Source of the DNA: an uncultured Pelagibacteraceae bacterium
GTDB lineage: Bacteria; Pseudomonadota; Alphaproteobacteria; Pelagibacterales; Pelagibacteraceae
DNA length: 64,000 bases
NCBI GenBank assembly: GCA_902615715.1
Contig: CACMQA010000003.1
Span: 98,194 to 162,193 of the forward strand
Direction of reading: 5' to 3'
Of this stretch, positions 25,400-34,100 are shown in pieces. Each line of letters opens with the position of its first letter. The stretch's first letter is position 1. The position numbers were made by a program, and so were the translations under genes. The notes beneath the pieces were generated by a model. The model was not told the origin of the DNA. It did not search any database and saw only the letters and a list, made by a program, of their open reading frames with translations.

Positions 25400-26474
25400 T
25401 TAATATTCTTTTCATTTTGGAAATTAATTTTCTATTTTCTTCACTTTTCCCAATCGTAATTCTTAATGAATTCTTAATACCATAAACATCCATTTTACGA
25501 ACTAAAATTCCTACTTTCGCTAATAATTTAAAAACTCTTGATGAATTAATTTTTACTTTATTAAAATTTACTAATAAAAAATTGCTATAGCTTCTATTAG
25601 TTTCAATTTTCATTTTTTTAAATTCATTAAACATTTTTTTATTCCAATTATTAACGTGTTTAATTTCTTTATTTAACCAAGCACTATCTTTTACTGCGGC
25701 AGATGCGGCAAACAAAGCTGCTTTGTTTACATTAAAAGGTGGCTTAATTTTATTTAACGTATCAATAATTTCTTTTGATCCATATCCCCACCCCACTCTC
25801 AATCCTGCTAGGCCATAAATTTTTGAAAATGTTCTTGTCATTACCACATTTTTAAAGTTAGAAAATAATTTTAAAGCTGAAGAATAATTTTTTTGTTTTA
25901 CATATTCAAAATAAGCATCATCAACTACTAACAAAATATTGCTTCGTAGTTTTTTTCGTAAAAACAACAAATCTTTTTTTGCAACATAGGTCCCAGTTGG
26001 ATTATTAGGATTAGCCAAAAATATAATTTTTGTCTTGGTAGTTACTTTTTTTAAAATATCTTTTACTGAAACTGTTAAGTTATTTTCTTTTGAATAAATA
26101 ACTTTTGCTCCATTCATTTTGCTATAAATTCTATAAATAATAAAACTATACTTAGGCACAATTACCTCGTCACCTTTTTTTAGGTATGCTTTACAAATTA
26201 ATTCAAAAATTTGATCTGAACCTGATCCCAAAATAATTCTATTTTTATCTAGTTTAAATTTTTTTGATAAAGTTTCTCTTAAGAAAGTACCATTAGTATC
26301 GGGATATCTTGCAAAACTTTTTGATACTTTTATATATTCTTTTTTTGCTTTTGGACTAGGTCCAAGCGCAGACTCATTAGCTGATAATTTTATCTTAGCT
26401 ATTCTATTTTTAAATACGCTCATTCCTACCACGTATTTTTCAGTTATTATGTTATTTGGTTTAGGTAATCTCAT
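25392..26474 (-). CDS. hisC: Histidinol-phosphate (or aromatic) aminotransferase
   Basis: A 360-residue fold-type I aminotransferase of the HisC family. KLSANESALGPSP is the N-terminal motif, NPNNPTG is at 155-161, VVDDAYFEY at about 183-191, and the PLP lysine is K218 in TRTFSKIYGLAGLRVGWG. The enzyme makes histidinol phosphate, and homologues next to tyrA often also transaminate prephenate or phenylpyruvate. The operon with tyrA supports at least a share in aromatic amino acid synthesis. It diverges from the metX leader on the plus strand. Confidence 0.92.
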   Translation of the reverse strand: MRLPKPNNIITEKYVVGMSVFKNRIAKIKLSANESALGPSPKAKKEYIKVSKSFARYPDTNGTFLRETLSKKFKLDKNRIILGSGSDQIFELICKAYLKKGDEVIVPKYSFIIYRIYSKMNGAKVIYSKENNLTVSVKDILKKVTTKTKIIFLANPNNPTGTYVAKKDLLFLRKKLRSNILLVVDDAYFEYVKQKNYSSALKLFSNFKNVVMTRTFSKIYGLAGLRVGWGYGSKEIIDTLNKIKPPFNVNKAALFAASAAVKDSAWLNKEIKHVNNWNKKMFNEFKKMKIETNRSYSNFLLVNFNKVKINSSRVFKLLAKVGILVRKMDVYGIKNSLRITIGKSEENRKLISKMKRILNV

Positions 26475-26533
26475 TAATTAATGTAATATCCAAATTGTTC
26501 GAGTTTTTCTAGAAGTCTTTATCTTATATAAAA

Positions 26534-26562
26534 TTGACAAGTTTGTGATGATCTAGTAAATA
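26534..26562 (+). promoter_or_regulatory. Putative promoter of the metX riboswitch transcript
   Basis: A perfect TTGACA (26534-26539) is followed after 17 bases by TAAATA (26557-26562). The predicted start of transcription falls at about 26568, exactly at the 5' edge of the SAM-II aptamer, which supports both calls. Confidence 0.6.
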
Positions 26563-26566
26563 GATA

Positions 26567-26618
26567 TCGCGCTGATTTAACCATATTGCAAGCGCATAAT
26601 AAATTTAGCTAAAAAGGG
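26567..26618 (+). ncRNA. SAM-II riboswitch aptamer upstream of metX
   Basis: A 52-base segment matches, position for position with only a few changes, the structured SAM-II (metX) aptamer known from marine metagenomic DNA. It has the P1 arm GCGCT (26569-26573) pairing with AGCGC (26591-26595), the GATTTAACC loop strand, the AATAAAT stretch and the 3' segment GCTAAAAAGGG that closes the H-type pseudoknot. SAM-II elements bind S-adenosylmethionine and turn methionine genes off. The comparison is from memory, not a search; a covariance-model scan with the Rfam SAM-II model would settle it. Confidence 0.93.
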
Positions 26619-26648
26619 AGATGCCCAGTTTAGCTGGGCTTTTTTTTT
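26607..26648 (+). terminator. Riboswitch expression platform: terminator with competing antiterminator
   Basis: GCCCAG (26623-26628) pairs with CTGGGC (26634-26639) around a five-base loop, followed by nine T: an intrinsic terminator directly before metX. An alternative pairing joins AGCTAAA plus GGG (26607-26618, the 3' side of the aptamer) to CCC plus TTTAGCT (26624-26635). This would break both the aptamer and the terminator. SAM binding should hold the 3' strand in the pseudoknot and let the terminator form; this mechanism is inferred. Confidence 0.8.
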
Positions 26649-26650
26649 GG

Positions 26651-27790
26651 ATGAATAGAAAAATTGAGAATATAAATAAGATTACTATTACTAAACCACT
26701 CAAGCTTGATTGTGGAAAAACCATTAAGAATTTTCCTCTAGCCTATGAAACCTATGGAAAACTTAATGAGAATAAAGATAACGCTATTTTAGTATTCCAC
26801 GCTTTAACGGGTGATCAATTTGTAACTGGCACAAACCCTGTAACAAATAAAGAAGGCTGGTGGGTCACGGCTGTTGGTCCTGGCAAGGCTATTGATACAG
26901 ATAAATATTTTGTGATTTGCGCAAATGTAATTGGTGGATGTATGGGATCTCTTGGACCAAAAGATACAAATCCTGAAAACAACCAGCCCTACGGTTTAGA
27001 TTTTCCAGTTATCACCATCAAAGATATGGTAAAAGCACAAGAGTCTTTACTGGAACACCTTGGTATAAAAAAACTTTTATGTGCTACTGGCGGATCAATG
27101 GGCGGAATGCAGTTATTACAATTTTGCGCAACATTTCCTGATAAAGCTTTTTCAGCTGTTCCGATAGCTTGTAGTTCAAGTCATAGTGCACAAAATATTG
27201 CACTTAACGAACTAGCACGCCAAGCTATAATGGCTGACCCTGTATGGGATAATGGAAAATATGTATCAAAAAATGTACAGCCTAAAAATGGCTTAGCAGT
27301 TGCAAGAATGGTTGGGCATATAAGTTATTTATCTGAAAAAGGTATGCAGGAAAAATTTGGAAGAAAATTACAAGAAAAAGCTGATTATGAGTTTAGTTTT
27401 AACGCAGATTTTCAGGTAGAGAGTTATTTAAGACACCAAGGTTACGCTTTTGTGGAAAGATTTGATGCAAATTCAATTCTTTATATAACTAGAGCAATGG
27501 ATTATTTTGATCTTTCTAAACAATATAAAGGTGGGTTAGTTGAAGCTTTTAAAAATCAAGATACGAAATTTCTAGTAATATCATTTTCTTCAGACTGGCT
27601 TTATACAACAAAAGAAAATAAGGATATAGTAATTGCATTAAATGCATCTGGTGCTGATGTTTCCTATTCAGAAATAATAACAGACAAGGGACATGACTCC
27701 TTCTTACTAAATGAACCAGAATTTTTAAAAATTCTTAAAGGTTTTATAGATTCAATGTATGAAAAGTTTAAAAATGAAAAAAGAATTTAA
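26651..27790 (+). CDS. metX: Homoserine O-acyltransferase (MetX family)
   Basis: A 379-residue alpha/beta hydrolase-fold enzyme acylating homoserine for methionine synthesis. It shows [23 protein letters not shown], the nucleophile elbow GGSMGGMQ (Ser about 149 from this start), FSSDWLY with the acid residue, and a final GHDSFL with the catalytic His. I chose the ATG at 26651. An in-frame ATG at 26621 lies directly against GGGAG, and its codons would run through the terminator hairpin, so it is unlikely to be the true start. Acetyl versus succinyl donor cannot be fixed by eye. metW overlaps its 3' end. Control is by the SAM-II element just upstream. Confidence 0.94.
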   Translation: MNRKIENINKITITKPLKLDCGKTIKNFPLAYETYGKLNENKDNAILVFHALTGDQFVTGTNPVTNKEGWWVTAVGPGKAIDTDKYFVICANVIGGCMGSLGPKDTNPENNQPYGLDFPVITIKDMVKAQESLLEHLGIKKLLCATGGSMGGMQLLQFCATFPDKAFSAVPIACSSSHSAQNIALNELARQAIMADPVWDNGKYVSKNVQPKNGLAVARMVGHISYLSEKGMQEKFGRKLQEKADYEFSFNADFQVESYLRHQGYAFVERFDANSILYITRAMDYFDLSKQYKGGLVEAFKNQDTKFLVISFSSDWLYTTKENKDIVIALNASGADVSYSEIITDKGHDSFLLNEPEFLKILKGFIDSMYEKFKNEKRI

Positions 27791-28367
27791 AGTAATAGCT
27801 GAATTATTACCTAACAACACAAGAGTCTTGGATGTCGGTTGTGGAGATGGATCTCTAATGAATTTCCTAAAAGAGGAAAAAAATATAGAGGTTCGTGGAT
27901 TAGAACTTAATCAAGAAAATGTGCAACAATGCATACACAAAGGTTTACCAGTTATACAGGGTAACGCTGAAACTGAACTTCATCAATTTCCTGATCAATC
28001 TTTTGACTATGTTGTGCTTAGCCAGACGTTACAAGCTTTTTATAACCCAGAAGAAGTTTTAAAAAATCTTTTGAGAATAGGAAAAGCAGTAGTTGTTTCA
28101 ATTCCAAATTTTGGATATTGGAAAGTAAGAATGAAACTTTTATTTTTTGGTGAAATGCCGGTTACAAAAACATTGCCAAATACTTGGTATAATACTCCTA
28201 ACTTACATATGTGCACTATTAAAGATCTATTTAAGTTTTGTTATGAGAAAAATATAAATATCAAACAAGTAGTTGGGGTTAATGAAGATAAGACTTCGTT
28301 AATAAAAAAAAATAATTTAGAAATAAAAAATCTCTTTTCAAAATTAGGGATTTTTTTAATAGGATAA
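27774..28367 (+). CDS. metW: MetW (methionine biosynthesis methyltransferase-fold protein)
   Basis: A protein of about 197 residues with the SAM-binding motif [15 protein letters not shown] near its start, then [13 protein letters not shown], the core [14 protein letters not shown] and [11 protein letters not shown] with ...[12 protein letters not shown], all diagnostic of MetW. In alphaproteobacteria metW always follows metX, and MetW is thought to be needed for MetX activity. The in-frame codon at 27759 lies further inside metX; the ATG at 27774 gives [11 protein letters not shown] and a 17-base overlap. gloB starts directly after its stop. Confidence 0.95.
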   Translation: MKKEFKVIAELLPNNTRVLDVGCGDGSLMNFLKEEKNIEVRGLELNQENVQQCIHKGLPVIQGNAETELHQFPDQSFDYVVLSQTLQAFYNPEEVLKNLLRIGKAVVVSIPNFGYWKVRMKLLFFGEMPVTKTLPNTWYNTPNLHMCTIKDLFKFCYEKNINIKQVVGVNEDKTSLIKKNNLEIKNLFSKLGIFLIG

Positions 28368-29126
28368 ATGAATGTAGAAATTATTCCATGCTTAAGTGAC
28401 AATTACAGTTATTTAATTCATGAAAAAGAAACAGGTACTGTCTCAATAGTAGATCCTTCAGAATTTAACGCCTGTGATAAAATAATAAATAAATATAAAA
28501 AGTTAGATTTTATTTTAAATACTCATCATCATGCTGATCATGTTGGCGCTAACCTTGAATTTAAAAAAAAATATAATTCAAAAATTTTAGGCTCACACGC
28601 TGATAAAAATCGTATTCCAGGAATAGATATATTGCTTGAAGAAAATCAAAAACACAAAATTGGCAATTTAGAATTTAAAGTAATTTTTATTCCAGGTCAC
28701 ACAAAGGGTCATATTGCTTTTTTCTTTAAAAAAGAAAAAATTGCTTTTACTGGAGACACATTATTTTCTTTAGGATGTGGCAGGGTATTTGAAGGCACTC
28801 ATGAGGAAATGTTTAATTCTTTAAATAAAATAAAAAATCTTCCTCTTGATACAAAAATCTATTGTGGACATGAGTACACAAATTCAAATTTAAATTTTTG
28901 TTTAAAGTATGATCCAAAAAACACCAATTTAAAAGATAAAAAAGTTTATATCGAAGAAAAATTAAATTCAAACCAGCCAACTATTCCGTCTACTATAGCT
29001 GATGAAATTAAAACAAATATTTTCCTAAGGTGTAATGACCCTGAAATCAAGCAAGGCTTAGGCTTAAAAGATTCATCAGATGTTGAAGTTTTTTCAAAAT
29101 TACGAGATTTAAAGGACTCTTTTTAG
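28368..29126 (+). CDS. gloB: Hydroxyacylglutathione hydrolase (glyoxalase II)
   Basis: A 252-residue metallo-beta-lactamase-fold enzyme that hydrolyses S-lactoylglutathione in methylglyoxal detoxification. Metal ligands are in THHHADH (52-58), with PGHTKGHIAFF, FTGDTLFSLGCGRVFEG and YCGHEYT following, and the C-terminal glutathione-binding region ends in DVEVFSKLRDLKDSF. Full length. The ATG follows the metW stop without a gap, so it is the third gene of the riboswitch-controlled metX operon. That is curious for a detoxification enzyme, though this adjacency is also seen elsewhere in alphaproteobacteria. Confidence 0.95.
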   Translation: MNVEIIPCLSDNYSYLIHEKETGTVSIVDPSEFNACDKIINKYKKLDFILNTHHHADHVGANLEFKKKYNSKILGSHADKNRIPGIDILLEENQKHKIGNLEFKVIFIPGHTKGHIAFFFKKEKIAFTGDTLFSLGCGRVFEGTHEEMFNSLNKIKNLPLDTKIYCGHEYTNSNLNFCLKYDPKNTNLKDKKVYIEEKLNSNQPTIPSTIADEIKTNIFLRCNDPEIKQGLGLKDSSDVEVFSKLRDLKDSF

Positions 29127-29137
29127 CTTCAATAATC

Positions 29138-29165
29138 TTGACTTGCTAGCGCTGAGGGCTATATT
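29138..29165 (+). promoter_or_regulatory. Promoter of the rplU-rpmA operon
   Basis: TTGACT (29138-29143) and TATATT (29160-29165) are spaced by 16 bases with a GC-rich discriminator-side spacer. Transcription would start near 29172, 20 bases before rplU. It is one of the clearest promoters in the window, fitting a strongly expressed ribosomal operon. Confidence 0.65.
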
Positions 29166-29191
29166 GCGTGGAAATTAAAAAAAGAAAATTT

Positions 29192-29599
29192 ATGTCATTT
29201 GCTATAATTGAAACAGGTGGAAAACAATACAAAGTATCCGCAAGTAAAATATTAGAAATCGAAAAACTTAAAGCTAAAGTTGGTGAAACTATTAAATTTG
29301 ATAATGTTTTGCTTTTAAATGATGACAAGAATACAGAAGTTGGAAGCCCTAAAGTTGAAGGAGCTACAGTAGAAGCTAAACTTTTGGACAACGTTAAAGA
29401 TAGAACTGTGTTGATTTTTCATAAAAGAAGAAGAAAACATTCAAGAAAAAAAAATGGTCACAGACAACGTCATTCTAAAATACAAATAACAAAAATTTTA
29501 GCTAAAGGTGGAAAAGTAATAGGTGAAGCTAAAATAGTTGAAAAAAAGAAACTTGTTAAACAAGAGAAAAAAGTTATAAAAAAGGAAGCAAAAAAATAG
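29192..29599 (+). CDS. rplU: 50S ribosomal protein L21
   Basis: L21 of 135 residues when started at the ATG at 29192 (MSFAIIETGGKQYKVS), the universal L21 N-terminus; the in-frame GTG at 29168 would add eight unlikely residues and sit at the transcription start. The KRRRKHSRKKNGHRQRHSKIQITKI segment is the rRNA-binding part. The C-terminus carries an extra Lys/Glu-rich tail of about 30 residues (KLVKQEKKVIKKEAKK) beyond the usual length near 103. It is followed by rpmA after eight bases. Confidence 0.97.
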   Translation: MSFAIIETGGKQYKVSASKILEIEKLKAKVGETIKFDNVLLLNDDKNTEVGSPKVEGATVEAKLLDNVKDRTVLIFHKRRRKHSRKKNGHRQRHSKIQITKILAKGGKVIGEAKIVEKKKLVKQEKKVIKKEAKK

Positions 29600-29607
29600 G
29601 AAAATAA

Positions 29608-29862
29608 ATGGCAACTAAAAAAGCAGGTGGATCATCGAAAAACGGCCGAGATAGTAAAGGTAGACGTCTTGGAGTAAAAAAATATGGTGATCAAGCTGTA
29701 ATACCTGGAAATATTATCGTAAGACAAAGAGGAACAAAAATTCATCCTGGTGATAACGTTGGTATGGGCAAAGACCATTCAATTTTTTCTTTGATCAAAG
29801 GAAAAGTAAAATTTAAAAAATCTAAATTAAACAGAACTTTTGTTTCTGTAATCCCCAATTAA
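29608..29862 (+). CDS. rpmA: 50S ribosomal protein L27
   Basis: An 84-residue protein with the conserved start [41 protein letters not shown] and [19 protein letters not shown]. Its N-terminal arm reaches the peptidyl transferase centre. Normal length, and no extended N-terminal cleavage peptide of the Firmicutes kind. A hairpin and obgE follow. Confidence 0.98.
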   Translation: MATKKAGGSSKNGRDSKGRRLGVKKYGDQAVIPGNIIVRQRGTKIHPGDNVGMGKDHSIFSLIKGKVKFKKSKLNRTFVSVIPN

Positions 29863-29866
29863 ATCT

Positions 29867-29892
29867 ATATAAATAACCTAAGTTATTTATAT
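29867..29892 (+). repeat. Perfect 11-bp inverted repeat between rpmA and obgE
   Basis: ATATAAATAAC (29867-29877) and GTTATTTATAT (29882-29892) form a perfect stem with a CTAA loop, ten bases before the obgE ATG. It is almost all A/T and lacks a following T run, so it does not look like a terminator. An RNA-processing site, or a hairpin tuning obgE translation, is possible. Confidence 0.6.
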
Positions 29893-29902
29893 TATAATAA
29901 AA

Positions 29903-30886
29903 ATGAAATTTTTAGATCAAGCTAAGATTTATATTAAAGCAGGAAACGGCGGCTCAGGTTCTGCTAGCTTTAGAAGAGAAAAGTTTGTAGAATATGGCGG
30001 TCCAGATGGCGGTGACGGTGGAGACGGTGGGTCGATAATTGTTCAATCGGACAGAAACCTTAATACATTAATTGATTTCAGATATGCACAACATTTTAAA
30101 GCTCAACATGGAAAACCTGGGAGTAAAAGAAATAAAACTGGAGCTAATGGAGAAGATTTGATTTTAAAAGTCCCATTAGGCACGCAATTATTTGAAGAAG
30201 ATAATAATACTTTAATTTACGACTTTACAAAGAATAAAGAAAAATATCTTGTGGCCTCGGGCGGTAAGGGTGGACTGGGTAATGTAAGATTTAAAAGTTC
30301 GACAAATAGAGCGCCGAGAAAAAAAACTAATGGAAAATTAGGTGAGGAATTTTGGATATGGCTTCAATTAAAAGTAATAGCTGATATTGGAATTATTGGT
30401 AGGCCAAATGCTGGTAAATCAAGTTTGCTTGCAGCGCTGACAAGAGCTAAGCCAAAAATAGCAAACTATCCTTTTACGACAATAAATCCAAATTTAGGAG
30501 TTTCTTACTACGCAGGAAAAGAAATTACTTTAGCCGATATTCCTGGTTTAGTGGAAGGCGCACATAAAGGTGTTGGCCTTGGAGATAAATTTTTGAGACA
30601 TATAGAAAGGTGTAAAATTTTACTTCACTTAATAGATCTATCTGAAGACGATTTATTAAATTCTTATAAAAAAATTAAATCAGAATTATCTAACTATGAT
30701 AAAGATTTAATAAAAAAAAAAGAAATCATTTTTTTTAATAAATCAGATTTATTAGATGATAACGAGATAAATGAAAAATTAAAAGAATTTAAAAAAAGAG
30801 TTAAAATTAAATATGAAATTTTGTCTGTTCATTCTAATAAAGACATTCAAAAAATAAAAAAATTATTGATTAAATATGCTAATTGA
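29903..30886 (+). CDS. obgE: Obg family GTPase (ribosome assembly)
   Basis: A 327-residue protein. The Obg fold is at residues 1-158, with its glycine-rich loops (GNGGSGSASFRREKFVEYGGPDGGDGG and on). The GTPase domain carries GRPNAGKSS (G1, about 167-175), TTINPN (G2), DIPGLVEGAHKG (G3) and NKSD (G4). It acts in 50S subunit maturation and stress control. It ends soon after the GTPase domain, without the optional C-terminal OCT domain, as in other alphaproteobacteria. It overlaps proB by 11 bases. Confidence 0.96.
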   Translation: MKFLDQAKIYIKAGNGGSGSASFRREKFVEYGGPDGGDGGDGGSIIVQSDRNLNTLIDFRYAQHFKAQHGKPGSKRNKTGANGEDLILKVPLGTQLFEEDNNTLIYDFTKNKEKYLVASGGKGGLGNVRFKSSTNRAPRKKTNGKLGEEFWIWLQLKVIADIGIIGRPNAGKSSLLAALTRAKPKIANYPFTTINPNLGVSYYAGKEITLADIPGLVEGAHKGVGLGDKFLRHIERCKILLHLIDLSEDDLLNSYKKIKSELSNYDKDLIKKKEIIFFNKSDLLDDNEINEKLKEFKKRVKIKYEILSVHSNKDIQKIKKLLIKYAN

Positions 30887-31967
30887 AAACGCAAATAAAA
30901 TAGTTTTAAAACTTGGATCTGCGACTGTAATTGACAGTAAAGGTACTTTTAAAAAAAAATGGGTAACTTCTCTTATTAAAGATATAAAAAAATATGGAAA
31001 AGGAAAAAACTTTGTAATTGTATCATCAGGCGCAATTGCTCTTGGCCAAAAATATCTAAAGATTAAAAAAGGAAAAATTAAATTAGAAATGAGCCAAGCT
31101 ATTGCAGCAGTTGGCCAAATTCATCTAGCAGGAGAATTTCAAAAACTATTTGATAAATATAAGATCAAGACTGGTCAAATTTTAATTAGCCCAGATGACA
31201 CCGAGCAAAGAAGAAGAGCTATTAATGTAAGAAGAACATTTGATAATTTGTTTAAACTCAAAGCTATTCCTGTGGTTAATGAAAATGATTCAACAGCAAC
31301 TAGTGAAATAAAATATGGAGATAATGATAGATTGGCAGCAAGAGTAGCGCAAATTATTGGGGCAGATATGCTGATTTTATTTTCTGATGTTGATGGACTA
31401 TACGATAAGTCTAGAGATAAAAAAATTGTAAGAGAAGTTACTTCAATCGATGAAAAAATAGTGTCTTTGATTGATGGCAAAAAAAACAAATTTGGTTCAG
31501 GAGGTATTGCTACAAAGTTAGATGCTGCTAAGATTTGTATGAATTCAGGTAGTCATATGTTTATTGCTAATGGCAAAGTAAATAATCCAATTTCAAATAT
31601 GATTAATAATAAAAAATATACTCATTTCTTTCCAAAAATTTCTACCTTGGACGCTAAAAAAAAATGGATTATCGGTTCCCTTAATTACAATGGAACTATT
31701 TATATTGATAGTGGAGCAGCTAGAGCTTTATCAAATGGTAAAAGCTTACTCGCAGCTGGAATTACTAAGATTAATGGAAATTTTAAAAAAGGAGAAAATG
31801 TAATAATCCTAGATCAAAATAATAATCAGCTAGCTCGGGGGCTATCATCATTTAGCTCTGTGGAAATCGATAAAATTAAAGGTAAACAAAGTAAAGAGAT
31901 AGAAACAATTCTTGGTTATCTAAGTAAAACTGAGGTCATTCATAAAGATGATATGGTATTATTATAA
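30876..31967 (+). CDS. proB: Glutamate 5-kinase
   Basis: A 363-residue amino acid kinase with C-terminal PUA domain, catalysing the first step of proline synthesis. Motifs are KLGSATV (N-terminal, phosphate binding), VSSGAIALG, NENDSTAT, GDNDRLAARVA and GSGGIATKLDAAK. The PUA part starts near residue 270 (GTIYIDSGAARALSNGKSLLAAGI). It starts inside the obgE end, and proA begins at the base after its stop, so proB and proA, which form a functional pair, are fully coupled. Confidence 0.97.
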   Translation: MLIENANKIVLKLGSATVIDSKGTFKKKWVTSLIKDIKKYGKGKNFVIVSSGAIALGQKYLKIKKGKIKLEMSQAIAAVGQIHLAGEFQKLFDKYKIKTGQILISPDDTEQRRRAINVRRTFDNLFKLKAIPVVNENDSTATSEIKYGDNDRLAARVAQIIGADMLILFSDVDGLYDKSRDKKIVREVTSIDEKIVSLIDGKKNKFGSGGIATKLDAAKICMNSGSHMFIANGKVNNPISNMINNKKYTHFFPKISTLDAKKKWIIGSLNYNGTIYIDSGAARALSNGKSLLAAGITKINGNFKKGENVIILDQNNNQLARGLSSFSSVEIDKIKGKQSKEIETILGYLSKTEVIHKDDMVLL

Positions 31968-33209
31968 ATGAATTATTTAAAAATAATTGGAAAAAATGCA
32001 AAAAAAGCCTTTGAGCATTTAAAGAACGTAAAGCATAAAAAAATAAAAAAAATTTTAGAAAATTATAATAAATCTCTTCAAAAAAATACAAACAGGATAA
32101 TTAAAGAAAATTTAAAAGATGTAAAAAGTGTTAAAAGAAAACATTTAGTTGACAGACTTATTCTAAATAAAAAGAGGATAGAAGGTATTAGACACTCAAT
32201 AAATGAAATAGCAAAATTTAGAGATCCGGTTGGAAGAGTTTTAGAAACATGGCGCAGACCAAATAATTTAACTATTAAAAGAGTTACAACTCCAATTGGA
32301 GTCATAGGCGTAATATATGAAAGCAGACCTAATGTAACTGCTGATGTTGCAGCATTATGCTTAAAATCAGGAAATTGTTCTATTTTAAGAGGTGGATCTG
32401 AAGCTTTTAATTCTAATAGATTATTAGCTAATTTATTCAGAGATGAACTGCGAAAAAATAATATCAACCAAAACTGTGTTCAGTTTATTGAGAATAAAAA
32501 TAGGAAAATAGTTGATCAACTATTATCAAAAATGAGTTCATACATTGATGTGATTGTACCTAGAGGAGGTAAAGGACTCGTAGCTAAAGTTCAAAAATTT
32601 TCTAACGTACATGTAATTGGCCATCTTGAAGGATTGTGCCACATTTATGTTGAGAAAACTTCTAATATTAAAATAGCGAAAGATTTAGTTCTTAATGCAA
32701 AAATGAGAAGGACAAGTATTTGCGGTGCGGTTGAAACTCTTCTGATTGAGGAAAAAGCTTTAAACTCACATGCTAAAGAAATAATAAATGCTCTTTTAAA
32801 TTCAGGCTGTGAAGTAAGGGCTGATAAAAAAATTAACAAACTTTTTGAGGGAAAATTAAAAAAAACCACTGAAAAAGATTGGAAAACAGAATACCTAGAT
32901 GCAATTATTTCTATAAAGGCAGTTAAAAATGTAAAAGATGCTGTCAAACATATTTTAAAATATGGCACAATGCACACCGATAGCATAATCACTAATAATA
33001 AAAAGAATGCTGAAATTTTTTTAAATGGAGTTAATAGTTCGATAGCAATGCACAACGTCTCAACTCAATTTGCTGACGGTGGTGAATTCGGTTTTGGCGG
33101 TGAAATAGGTATCTCTACCAATAAACTTCCACCTAGAGGTCCTGTAGGAATAAACCAACTAACTTCATACAAATATCTTGTATCTGGAAAAGGGATTGTC
33201 AGACCATAA
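31968..33209 (+). CDS. proA: Gamma-glutamyl phosphate reductase
   Basis: A 413-residue aldehyde-dehydrogenase-fold enzyme reducing glutamyl phosphate to glutamate semialdehyde. Motifs are GVIGVIYESRPNVTADVAALCLKSGN, PRGGKGL, HLEGLCHIYVE, the active-site Cys in MRRTSICGAVETLL, and the C-terminal FGFGGEIGISTNKLPPRGPVG. Full length. It lies between proB (no gap) and nadD (3-base gap). Confidence 0.97.
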   Translation: MNYLKIIGKNAKKAFEHLKNVKHKKIKKILENYNKSLQKNTNRIIKENLKDVKSVKRKHLVDRLILNKKRIEGIRHSINEIAKFRDPVGRVLETWRRPNNLTIKRVTTPIGVIGVIYESRPNVTADVAALCLKSGNCSILRGGSEAFNSNRLLANLFRDELRKNNINQNCVQFIENKNRKIVDQLLSKMSSYIDVIVPRGGKGLVAKVQKFSNVHVIGHLEGLCHIYVEKTSNIKIAKDLVLNAKMRRTSICGAVETLLIEEKALNSHAKEIINALLNSGCEVRADKKINKLFEGKLKKTTEKDWKTEYLDAIISIKAVKNVKDAVKHILKYGTMHTDSIITNNKKNAEIFLNGVNSSIAMHNVSTQFADGGEFGFGGEIGISTNKLPPRGPVGINQLTSYKYLVSGKGIVRP

Positions 33210-33212
33210 TTA

Positions 33213-33746
33213 ATGGTAAGTTTCCAAAAAAAATATATTGGATTATTAGGTGGTAGTTTTGATCCTCCCCATAAAGGGCACTTAGGTATATCAAAAATTG
33301 CTATTAAAAAACTAAAGTTAAAAAAAATTTATTGGGTTATAACCAAAAAAAATCCTTTCAAAAATAAAACTTATTATTCTTTAGATGAAAGGATCAATTA
33401 TGCAAATAAAATATCTAAATCGCAAAAAAAAATTTTAACAATATATCTAGAAAATATTGTCAAATCCTCTAGAGCTATTGATGTTATAAATTATTTTATA
33501 AAAAAAAAGAATATTAAGGATATCTATTTTATAATTGGGTCTGACAATTTAATCAGATTTCATAAGTGGAAAAGCTGGAAAAAAATAGTAAAATTAACAA
33601 AATTAGTTGTTTTTTCTAGGAGAGGATATGATAAAAAGAGTAGGAAATCAATAGTGGCTAAATATTTGAAAAATAAAATAATCTTTATTGAAAATAAGCA
33701 TATAATAATTTCTTCGACAAAGTTAAGAAAATTAATAAGAAATTAA
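33213..33746 (+). CDS. nadD: Nicotinate-nucleotide adenylyltransferase
   Basis: A 177-residue nucleotidyltransferase of NAD synthesis. It has GLLGGSFDPPHKGHL (10-24) with the GSFxPxHxGH signature, then IIGSDNLIRFHKWKSWKKI and a final ISSTKLRKLI (ISSTxxR). Slightly shorter than the usual 190-215 residues, but with all core motifs. It is followed by rsfS, the standard nadD-rsfS order. Confidence 0.94.
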   Translation: MVSFQKKYIGLLGGSFDPPHKGHLGISKIAIKKLKLKKIYWVITKKNPFKNKTYYSLDERINYANKISKSQKKILTIYLENIVKSSRAIDVINYFIKKKNIKDIYFIIGSDNLIRFHKWKSWKKIVKLTKLVVFSRRGYDKKSRKSIVAKYLKNKIIFIENKHIIISSTKLRKLIRN

Positions 33747-33752
33747 CTATTG

Positions 33753-34100
33753 ATGGAAATAACAAAAATTAAAAATAACATAGAAAAAATTCTTGATGAT
33801 AACAAAGCCCAAAATATTACCTCAATTAATTTAAAGAATAAATCATATATTGCAGATTATATGATTATTGCTTCAGGGACTTCTTCTAGACATCTTCAAT
33901 CACTTTCTGAAATTCTCATTACCGAATTAAAAAAAATTGGTATAAATAACTGTCGCATAGAAGGTCGTGATAGCAACGATTGGAAATTAGTTGATGCACA
34001 TGATGTAATAATTCATATATTCCATCCTGAAAAAAGAGAATTTTATGATCTAGAAAAAATGTGGTCTGAAGAAATTCCAAAAGAGAAAGCAATGATATGA
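33753..34100 (+). CDS. rsfS: Ribosomal silencing factor RsfS
   Basis: A 115-residue protein with the typical DUF143 signatures: DYMIIASGTSSRHLQSLSE, then EGRDSNDWKLVDAHDVIIHIFHPEKREFYDLEKMW. It binds L14 of the 50S subunit and blocks joining with 30S under starvation. I prefer the ATG at 33753 over the TTG one codon earlier. It overlaps ctpA by four bases; the rlmH gene, often found next to rsfS, is missing here. Confidence 0.95.
   Translation: MEITKIKNNIEKILDDNKAQNITSINLKNKSYIADYMIIASGTSSRHLQSLSEILITELKKIGINNCRIEGRDSNDWKLVDAHDVIIHIFHPEKREFYDLEKMWSEEIPKEKAMI

Noticed and set aside
26621..26650. ATG at 26621, in frame with metX, directly after GGGAG
   Set aside because: The Shine-Dalgarno-like bases touch the ATG without spacing, and the ten extra codons would be the terminator hairpin and T run. 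Conserved MetX similarity starts after 26651.
29867..29892. Hairpin after rpmA as a terminator
   Set aside because: There is no T run after the stem and it is almost entirely A/T; obgE follows at once on the same strand.
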